DNA of 64,000 nt from Branchiostoma floridae (Eukaryota; Chordata; Leptocardii; Amphioxiformes; Branchiostomatidae), in contig NC_049986.1 of NCBI RefSeq assembly GCF_000003815.2, positions 24,396,952 through 24,460,951 on the forward strand, in the 5' to 3' direction. Positions 54,910-64,000 of the stretch are shown here, one piece after another (the stretch's first letter is position 1; every line of letters starts with the position of its first letter). Under the pieces are notes generated by a model. That model was not told the DNA's origin. It ran no database searches and was given only the letters and a program-made list of their open reading frames with translations. A program made the position numbers and the translations under genes.

Positions 54910-57900
54910 ATGTCGACCATGCTGCGTGTTGCGGGCACACTTCTCCCTGTAGACGTGCAATGCCGGAGGTTTGTTACGGCTAAAAGGTATGACCTGGCCG
55001 AGACGGGGTACGGCCGCGCCCTTCTGGCCGCCATGTCTGATATGGACAGGCTACAGGAAGTGGAGGTACTGAAGAGTCTGGGAGACTTGAAAGTGGAGAA
55101 GGGAAGACTTCACAAGACCGAAGCCTCGCGGAACTTGGAGCAGGGCCTGAACCTGTACAGGGCCGCACTGCTCCGGTGTGAGGACCCGGGGGAAGGGGAG
55201 TCCCTCGTACATAGGATCAAACTCGCCGAGAAACTCAGACAGAAAACACACATGGCTGGCTCAACCAGTGACACTAAGCTTAACTCTGTCGCAAGGACTT
55301 CAGAAATCTTTCAAGACCTGGATAAGGCATGGGCTAAGGGTGGCCATTTGGACTCCATCTTGGATGGCTTCACGAAGTTTCTTGTAGAAGGTATAACGGA
55401 AGAAAAGAAGCTGTTAGAAGTAGAGGCCATAAAAAGTCTCGGAGACGTGAACCTTAGGAGAGGAAGAGACTTAAAGGAGCCCAGACACTTGACCAATGCT
55501 ACAGCCCTGTACAGCACAGCCCTGGGGCGGTGTGACGATCCACATGGGAAAACCGTCCTCACACACCGCTTACTGCACGCAGCAAAGGTCAGGAGAGACA
55601 TACATGCAGTTAAAAGACGGGTAAGAGCGTTCAAAGGCATACAAAGCCTACCGGCGCATTAAAATCAGTCAGGTCAGGAGAGATATACAGAAAATGAGAA
55701 GACGGTTACGTGTTCTCCCTACACAGAATACTTTTCGAATTTTTGTATCATAGCTCAGCGTTGTCAGTATATTTTACTACCAAAACGTCAGCTTTGTTCT
55801 AAATACAGATATAACCAAACAAACTGTGTGTCCTAGCAGATGTGTCTCAATTTAGGACAAAACAAATCCACCTTCGCTGTGCAGTATAGCAGCAATTGTT
55901 CTGCTTTTCCCTTGGTCATTGACATTGTCACCTGTGTACCAACGGAGCTCGTGTTTGTAGTAACCGATGACCTTCTGACCTGTGAGGTGTCATGTTCGCT
56001 CACCTGTGTCTACTGTTCACCTGTGCGTGGCGAGGCAGTATCGCATTGCAGTTGTTCGTTGTGTGACCGCGCGCGCCGATTGTTGTCAATGGATGGGGTG
56101 TTCATGTCCATGTGGTTCATTCATGGGTTGGGTGAGGTATACTTTAAGGGTTGTCTGCTGTGATTATTTGTTAAACAAGTCACTAAGGTTGGTTTAATTG
56201 GTATATTTTAGATGAAGCTGAAGGACAGAAATGCCAACAAGTGGTTGTCAAGCGGACCTGGCAAAGTCAGTAAGAGTCATGACCTCGCTGCAGCAGATAA
56301 TGTTAGGTGAGTGACGTCGGTCGAATATAATGCCTTTCTAACACTGATAACCACATGTTTTCTCGTGATATTTTCATTAACTTGAATATGACGATGGGTC
56401 TGTTTAAGATGTAGTACATTACAACATTCCTTCACTTTTATGCCAAATACCCAGGGACAAAGTATCTTGAAATATAAATTTAAAAATTATTGACGAAGAC
56501 AAAACGACAGATATTTCCAACATAAAGTTTTGTTAAAGACTAGCAAAATTTCAATAGCAGTACTTTGGGGGAAAATGTAAATCTTCAATATGTAACGTTC
56601 CTCTTAGACAATCAAAGCCTAACATCACACTAAACGCTTCGTCAACTTGCTCCTCTGTTTACCGTTAAAGAAGTTCATCAGTCAGTCTTGAATAGAGTTA
56701 CTACAAATTCTCTTCCAACAGTGACTGTTTTTATAGGCAAGGTACATAAGGTTACCTCCAAATTTTCTATGTCTGACAGCACATCTTGTTCACGGAGATT
56801 GACCTAGTCTCGATCACGCGAGAGAGCACGAGACTAGGTCCGAGACTTGCGTAGATCATCTGCCCCGCCTCGGTGCGGAGTAGGGGTAGGTAGGACTTGG
56901 GCAGCTCCCAGCCCTCCTTGCGTTTCTGCTTCGCACCCTCCAGCTTGATAGGGACAGCCTCCTTTATCTTTAAAAACTGTAACTATTGGAAGAAAATTAA
57001 CTATCCTCTGTTTATGTACTCATAAACTCCCTACTTACGTAACCATACTAATCTTACATTGATGTTGTACGTACCCTTATACCCCCTGCAGAGAGTATAA
57101 GGAACACTTTAAGACAGGTAAAAAGGCCGTACGGAATGGAGACCTGGACTCAGCAGAGAAGCACTTTGCAGCAGCACTCAGGCGCGTACATTTCAGAGGT
57201 ATATATATAGTTGATACAGACATTGTTTCACTGTGTATTTTCAGTCACAAACTTCATTGGAACGTCCAATATTTGTGGATTTTGTAAATAATCGATGGCA
57301 ATTACTATCGAAAACAGACTTATACCTTCGTACAATATCTGAGTGTAGGCAGATACAACTGTCCTCTTTGGCTTCCTAATGACATTCAAAGATTGGACAA
57401 TTGTACATAGCTGTTTTTTTTACAGACCCTACTGTTCAGCAATACGGAAGAGAGGTTCTACCTCTGCACAAGTTGGGCGATGTCTACTGCAGGCGAGGCT
57501 GCCAAACAGGAGACGGGGGAGACTTTGTCAAGGCGGCGGCGCTGTACCAGGCAGCAGCAGCCAGGTCAGGGGATGAAGATTCTAGGGACAATCTAAGAAA
57601 AGCAGTTAAAGAAACAGATACCTTGTTTCTCAAATATACTTTACATGCTACTGATACTAAGAGTGGAGAAAGCACTTGCGAACAAAAGTTAAATCTAAGA
57701 GAAATGCGCGACCAAATCAAGCAGGAAATGGAAACCATCGACAGAGAGCTGAACCCCTACAAACATGCTGAGGAAAGTCAGTTGGCAAGAGATATAGAAG
57801 CCAAGCGAGCTGAAGCTGTCAGGAAGTTATTTGAGAGGATTGCTAAAGATAGACAGGTGTTTATTGGGCAGCTTGTAGATGAGTGTATCGCAGTGATGGG

Positions 57901-60571
57901 TCCGCCTCCCTGTAAGTATGCCCTGATAGGTTTGGGTTCACAGGCCACAGGACTGGTCACTCCATACTCAGACCTGGAGTTCGCCATCTTGGTAGAGGAG
58001 GAAAATGAAGCAAATGTCACGTATTTCCGTCGACTGACTCACTACCTGCACCTCAAGGTGGTCAACCTGGGAGAAACCATCCTCCCAGCCATGGGTATAA
58101 AAAGTCTGAATGACTTCTACTCAGACGACCCACTAGACAACTGGTTCTACGACTCTGTTACACCACGTGGGTTTGCATTTGACGGCTCCATGCCAAAGGC
58201 GAGCAAGACCCCATTGGGCAGGCAGGGAACTTCGACTGAACCAGCCAGTGATCTTATCCGCTCACCAAAGAACATGGCTGCAATCTTGGAAAAGGATATC
58301 TCAGTGTACTTGAAGGAAGGATATCACCTGGCTGGGGTTTTGAGAAATGTTTGTTTCATAGCAGGAGAGCAAAGTTTAGTTGGTGACTATGCCGACATTT
58401 TGGTAGACACAATGAAAGTCTATGGTGCAGAAATAGCTCATAGACTGGCAAAGGAGATGATATTCCATAACTGGACACAAGGCCAACTACCAACAGGGAC
58501 ACTGTTGGATGTAAAGAGAGAAATTTATAGATTCCCGTCTCTTGCTGTAGACTGTTTGGCACTCTGTTCAGGTATTACACCAACCACAGTGTGGAAAACT
58601 GTAGAAGAGATGGAAACTACAGGCGTGGTCAGTGCAGAAAACGCGCATCACCTGAAGGTGCTGGTCAGCATCTCAGCAGAACTCAGGCTGAGAACCTACA
58701 TTGCAAACGGTGGTCAGAAGGAAAACCTGTCAGCTTTGTCGGCATTGAATATATCACCAGACAAGAGTATCTACCAAACCAGTGACTTACAAAAGGTGTT
58801 TTACATTTCTGATGTCAAGCAGTTGTTCAGGTATTACTTCACAGCAATTCCTCTTGAGAAACTTATGTCAGGCGAGCAAATTCCTCTCGAGGACAAGTTT
58901 CTGTTACTAATAATATCCATAAGAGTAGGCCTATTCTTGGATATCAAGTTATTTGACAACTCTCCAATGGTAAAAGGTGATTTGTACCATTTGTATCATC
59001 ATAACATGGACGCCGTTAAATGTTATCAAGAAGCCCAACATAACTTGGCGGCTGGACCAAATCAGGCGGCATTACTGTCCAAACTGGGTTCATCCTGGGC
59101 AAGTTTAGGGAACTACAGGAAAGCTATCGATTACCACGAAGAGGCTTTCGAAATGCTCAAGATATTCTACAATTCCAGTACAAAGCATCCTATGTTTGAG
59201 TATTTACTACACAAGCTAGGAAATGCCTGGTATGAACTGGCGGATTATCAAAAAGCCATCAGCTACTTTAAGAGGGCACTGAACATGAGTAAAAATAAGT
59301 ATGGCCACGATACAGCACACCCTGACATTGCAAGAGCACTCAGTGGTCTGGGTTTAGCTTGTCAGATGCTTGGAGATCACACGAAAGCCCTGGACTATTT
59401 TCAGCAGACATTAACAATTCATAGGACTCTATATGGCGCGATTAGAGAACATGTTGAAACTGCGAGTGCACTACATAACGTTGGCTTAGGTTTGTATTGC
59501 AAGGGCGATCTTAAGAAATCTGTTATGATTCTTGAGCAAGCGCTGCAGATGAGAAAGAACCTGTACGGACAGAGTACTGCACATAAAGATATCGCCATCT
59601 CTCTGGAGGTGCTAGGAGGAGCCTGGCATGAACTGGGTGATCCCAAGAAGGCTATCGGGTATCGAGAGATGGCTCTGATGATGTACAGGGCAATCTATGG
59701 TGAGACTGAGGCACATCCCGACATTGCAAGTACTCTTGGCAGCCTTGCAGCGTCTTGGATTTACTTAGACAAAAACAAGGCTATCAGATACGCACAGCAG
59801 GCACTGGACATGAGCAAAACGCTCGGTAATGACAAACATGATGACACTGCAAATGCGTTTAACAACCTTGGATCGGTTTGGTGGAAGTTGGGTGAGAATA
59901 AAAAGGCAATCAGCTGCTATCAGGAGGCTCGGCACATATTAAGAAGTATTCATGGTGAACGCGCAGCACATCCCAAAATTGCTGTCTCTCTAAATAATCT
60001 TGGAACAGTCTATGGTGAGATGGGTCTTCATGAGAAAGCAATACGTTACTTTGACCAGGCACTTCGCATGTACAAGACTGTACATGGTCCACGCACAGAG
60101 CATGCAGACATTGCACAATGTCTCAACAACGTAGGGGCGGGATTCAATGAACTAGGTGATCACCGAAAAGCATTCGAGTACTTTGAACAGGCATTGGGGA
60201 TCTATAAAAGCTTTTTTGGTCCAGCCGCATCACATCCAAAGATTGCCGAAACAATGAACAATCAGGGATATGCATGGCATTTTTTGGGTGATTACAGAAA
60301 AGCTATAAACTACTATAGCCGGGGTCTGGAGATGTACAAAGCTGTCTATGGTGAAACTACAGCTCATGCCGACATTGCTGTCTGCCTCGGTAACTTGGGA
60401 ACAGCCTATATGCGCCTTGGGGATTACAGGAAAGCACTGGGTTGCTATAATCAGTCTTTGCAAGTGCTCAGGACCATCTATGGCCCGAATTCAGCACACC
60501 CCTTCATTGCCGGTACACTCTCATTGATAGGACTAGTCCGGGACAAACTCGGTATTACAGGAAAGCCATAG
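54910..60571 (+). CDS. Nucleotidyltransferase-TPR protein (intact copy, four exons)
   Basis: Exons 54910-55620, 56212-56306, 57092-57198 and 57426-60571; phases 0, 2, 1 agree and give 1352 aa. The ATG has a CACC context. Residues 1-237 contain two related helical repeats ([20 protein letters not shown] and [20 protein letters not shown]), TPR-like. Exon 3 resembles a TPR ([18 protein letters not shown]). Exon 4 has a nucleotidyltransferase-fold motif near residue 475 ([22 protein letters not shown] ... D-x-E), as in GlnD/DUF294-type enzymes, then a helical region ([17 protein letters not shown]), then about 11 kinesin-light-chain-like TPRs of 42 aa (AHPDIA...LGD..KAI.Y). No signal peptide or membrane segment, so probably cytosolic. 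Substrate unknown. The C-terminus is cut by an old 1-nt deletion (see 60559-60792). Confidence 0.82.
56800..56970 (-). mobile_element. Possible Penelope-like (GIY-YIG end) fragment plus a hairpin
   Basis: In intron 2 of the intact NTase-TPR gene, the minus strand reads [29 protein letters not shown]. The EAxxIxLE...GWEL...Y.PLL pattern recalls the end of GIY-YIG-bearing retroelements. A hairpin (GACCTAGTCTCG / CGAGACTAGGTC, 56801-56840) abuts it. Confidence 0.35.
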
Positions 60572-60792
60572 ACTACTTTGACCAGACATGTGAAAAGTTC
60601 CGAACTACATGGTGCAGCACAACCTCACATTGTCTCGTGAACATTGCCTCGCTTTGCCCAGGTATGAACAGAAAATCCATCGACTACTTGGAAAAGGCCA
60701 TATACGTGCAAAGAGTGCAAACATGTACCATCATCACTTCCGTCACATTGAAGTTTATTACTACTAGAAAGAGTAAGCGATTCTCTGCATAG
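60559..60792 (+). pseudogene. Out-of-frame TPR remnant after the stop, intact copy
   Basis: It has the same 1-nt deletion and the same shifted TPR continuation as the first copy, then a further 5-nt insertion (AGAGTGCAAACATG versus AGAGACATG) that scrambles the last residues. The lesion is shared, so it predates the tandem duplication. Confidence 0.72.
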
Positions 60793-62064
60793 CAGGAAAC
60801 TAACAGTAGTCTGTATCGATCGGAGTGCTGGTGTCAGTTGAACCTGATGTACGAAGTGATAAATCACGCCACCTTTCGTTATCCAGGGAACTGCAGAAGT
60901 CTCTTACATTCAGTTTCAGCTTAAGCATATGTACAGTTCAAGGTAAGGATAATACAAGATAAGTATTGGTCAATGGGTTGTACAGTAGGGTAAGATTAAT
61001 GGGAATCTTTGCCATGAGAAATACACTCTGCTATAAATACACATGTTGATGTAAATGAAGTAAGGGTAAACATTATCTAAACAACACTAAGAACTTTTCA
61101 CGACCCGTTTCCGCAGTCACGTGTCTCTGACGTCACGTTCTGAAAGCTACAGTAGACGTAAATGAGGCTGATCAAACCAGCGGGCATTTGGGTGACGTTT
61201 GTTCTTTCTATAATCACAATTGATGGTAGGGTGAGATATGGTAAGTCCTAACCTTGTACATTGTAGGTGATAACGAACGAGGCAGTCTTCCAGATTTTTT
61301 TTTTTTTTTGCTTTTCAGAATAACATCCCAACAAATTCATCGTTTGGCAAAGTTTGTCTTATTCCAAGATATGCCAAGGAGATTATATTTCCACACAATG
61401 TACTCCATCTAATAAAAAGTTTAAGAAAAAAGTATCTTTATTATATACATTTTATAAGAGACCTAGAATAAATGAATCTTATTTCGCTTGAAATACGTAC
61501 AAACAAAACTAAACTGTTAGAGTGATTTCTCATGTTGCAGGTAACGTTAAGAAGATTTATTATTTTCTATTTATGTTCGATAGAGATCAAGATTTCAAGA
61601 TTTCCAAGATTACAAGATACAATCAAGATTTCCTAAAATAAGTACCTCTTATAACCTCTTAAAGCTTCGAACAGACTCTGATATCAGGACGAAGCTGACC
61701 TTTGACCCTCACAGAGAATTCAATGACCCTTTGTGACCTTGAGTTGTTATTGTTGATTAGTATGCCTATTCCTGTGAGTTTTCCTAAGTTGTTGCATAGT
61801 AAAGTGGATGTTTACTACTTTATGTTACATAATTGTGAACTTATCATGCATTAAATCCTATGTTCGTAATTATTTCTCGTTCTTTATTTGCCATTTTTTG
61901 TAAGGTCTCCTTTGGAAATCAGTCACCAACTTCAATAAAGGGACCTCTATTACTATTCATCAATGAATGGAAATAGATAAATAATCAACGAATATTTAAA
62001 AATGAAATATTTTGACTGAAGACAAAAATACGCTTCACTATCTTTCAAGAACGCCAGTCCCCAC
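60793..62064. other. Intergenic between NTase-TPR copies 2 and 3
   Basis: Second copy of the spacer at 53292-54639. It contains a T-run near 61292-61308. Nothing coding. Confidence 0.7.
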
Positions 62065-62334
62065 AAAAATGTACCAACACTATGAGAAAACTAAGAATGC
62101 TGTTACTTAGACGTCACCCCTGCGTGTGTAACACGACGGCTGCACTGCTATACCTAATTGGCAAAGTTCAAAGTTCATTGAGAGACTTATTTGACTAGTC
62201 ATTCTATTGGATTACGTCAACAACGCACCTAGTATTCCCCTGTCGACACTTCCGCGTTACGTGGCACATCAAAGGCGATTTAGACACCGTTACTTAGCGA
62301 TCATCTATCTGTATATCATTACCAGCCTATCACC

Positions 62335-63925
62335 ATGTCGACCATGCTGCGTGTTGCGGGCACACTTCTCCCTGTAGACGTGCAATGCCGGAGGTTTGTT
62401 ACGGCTAAAAGGTATGACCTGGCCGAGACGGGGTACGGCCGCGCCCTTCTGGCCGCCATGTCTGATATGGACAGGCTACAGGAGGTGGAGGTACTGAAGA
62501 ACCTGGGAGACTTGAACTTGGAGAAAGGAAGACTTCACAAGACCGAAGCCTCGCGGAACTTGGAGCGGGGCCTGAACCTGTACAGGGCCGCACTGCTCCG
62601 GTGTGAGGACCCGGGGGAAGGGGAGTCTCTCGTGCATAGGGTCAAACTCGCAGAGAAACTCAAGCAAAACACGCCCATAGCTGGCTCACATGGTGACACA
62701 GTCATTCCTACTGTTGCAAGGACTTCAGAAATCTTTCAAGACCTGGATAAGACATGGGCTAACGGTGGTCATATGGACTCAATCTTAGATGGTTTCACGA
62801 AGTTTCTTGTAGAAGGAATAACGGAGAGCAACAAGCTGTTAGAAGTAGAGGCCATAAAAAGTCTTGGAGACGTGAACCTGAAGAGAGGAAGAGACTTAAA
62901 GGAGCCCAGACACTTGACCAAGGCTACAGCCCTGTACAGCACAGCCCTGGAGCGATGTGACGATCCACATGGGAAAACCGTCCTCTCACATCGCTTACTG
63001 CACGCAGCAAAGGTCAGGAGAGACATGCAGGCAGTTAAAAGACGGGTAAGTGCTTAAAAAGAAACACTGAAAAGCTGCACATTGAAATCAGGTTCACAAT
63101 TACTATATAGCAGGAGTAGGTACGCAATTGCAGCTGAATATATCACACACAACGCTTGTGTCAATCCATCAATCGTTGCAGTGCGTTGTCAATCTCACGG
63201 GGGAACCCCTCAGATACACAACGCTTGTGTATTTGATGGTGTTTTAACTTGGTATCATTATATAATCTACATGGAAGGACATGTCGATATGAAGTCTCTT
63301 ATAAACTTGTGGACCTGTCACACACAGTGCTTGAATATCTGGTGGTGTTGTACCTTTTATTTACATCGAAGGAGATGACGTCTGCCTTTCTTAAATTGTG
63401 TACCAACACGACTATTTATCCAGCTCACGTTTGTAGCAACCAGCAACCTTTGGAACCTGTATATTTGCACAATGCTAATGTATACATGCCTGAGTGCGCT
63501 CGTGACTATAGCGGTGCTAATTATAGCTCCAAACGCATGTTGCTGTCGACCCGACAAAATAATATAACGCTATAAATAACCGGCAAATACTCCAAAAATA
63601 TCACTACGAAATTTGTATTCGTAATATGTTTGACAAGATAGATTTTAGGACGAAATAGGTACTAGTAGGGTAGGCGCACACACGGCGTTAATACGTTACC
63701 ATTATATGATGAACAATAAGGTAGTTCAAGCCGCCAGTACTAGAAAACTTCAGGTGTTTGTTTGCACACAACTAGTGTCAGATCTCTGTTAATATGAGCG
63801 TCAAAACATCCCGATATATTTCAGGTGACTTCCAAAGGGAACAAAGAAAGCTATAAGCTGCCACCTGTACGTCAATGTGTTGGTGTCCATAGCGAGGACG
63901 GTAATGTGTTGGCGTCTACACCCAG
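62335..63925 (+). CDS. Nucleotidyltransferase-TPR gene, third copy (partial, runs off right edge)
   Basis: Exon 1 (62335-63045, 237 codons, donor CGG|GTAAGTG) is nearly identical to exon 1 of the intact copy at its N-terminus. Exon 2 (63825-63925; acceptor ATATATTTCAG, donor CCCAG|GTTAG) has the same phases (0 to 2) as exon 2 of the intact copy but a quite different sequence: [20 protein letters not shown] against [14 protein letters not shown]. The nucleotidyltransferase and TPR exons would lie beyond position 64000. Confidence 0.78.
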
Positions 63926-64000
63926 GTTAGTAATGTTGGTTGCAAGGGAATAAAAATTAATTAATAGAAATTAAAGAATGGATGGATGTATGAGCAAAAA

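Noticed and set aside
55840-56197. ORFs of 107 and 71 aa in intron 1 of the NTase-TPR gene, and the matching ORF at 50317-50508
   Set aside because: The reading frame is not kept between the two duplicates, so they are intronic.
1-64000. CRISPR arrays, bacterial operons, rRNA and tRNA genes
   Set aside because: None seen; the direct repeats here are animal minisatellites and transposon ends, and no tRNA-like cloverleaf was identified by eye.

Overview
This is animal nuclear DNA: genes broken into many small GT-AG exons that mostly join in phase 1, extracellular domain-shuffled proteins, and heavy transposon debris. VLR-like leucine-rich repeats, many sushi (CCP) domains, a fucolectin (FTP) domain on a receptor tyrosine kinase, and tandem nucleotidyltransferase-TPR genes suggest an invertebrate deuterostome, most likely a cephalochordate (Branchiostoma-like). 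The species is inferred; no search was run.

Layout. (1) 215-2749, minus: ectodomain part of an LRR-EGF-FTP protein that runs off the left edge. (2) 2.75-14.6 kb: no convincing gene. It holds a repeatedly duplicated non-coding module (copies near 3.1, 5.4, 7.3, 7.5 and 10.8 kb), a 696-bp DNA transposon defined by its own empty site, and a 5'-truncated LINE. (3) 14.8-31.4 kb, plus: a >20-exon gene for a predicted type II membrane protein with a long CCP/EGF ectodomain and two possible last exons, vWA or C-type lectin. (4) 33.3-43.5 kb, minus: a complete 13-exon receptor tyrosine kinase, predicted 1149 aa: LRR-EGF-FTP-CCP x3-TM-kinase. It is a paralogue of gene (1). (5) 43.7-49.5 kb: LINE endonuclease remnant split by a transposon, a 120-bp tandem array, dispersed repeats, and two weak exons. 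(6) 50-64 kb, plus: a tandem triplication of a nucleotidyltransferase-TPR gene: a pseudogene (50.1-53.3 kb), an intact four-exon gene (54.9-60.6 kb, 1352 aa) and a third copy cut by the right edge.

How it may work together. The two membrane-protein types share lectin-like, LRR and CCP recognition modules, and the NTase-TPR proteins are cytosolic in appearance. A locus enriched in recognition or innate-immune genes is a reasonable reading but is inference. Exon coordinates were derived by hand from splice consensus; every predicted multi-exon coding sequence keeps frame across all junctions, which is the main support for the models.
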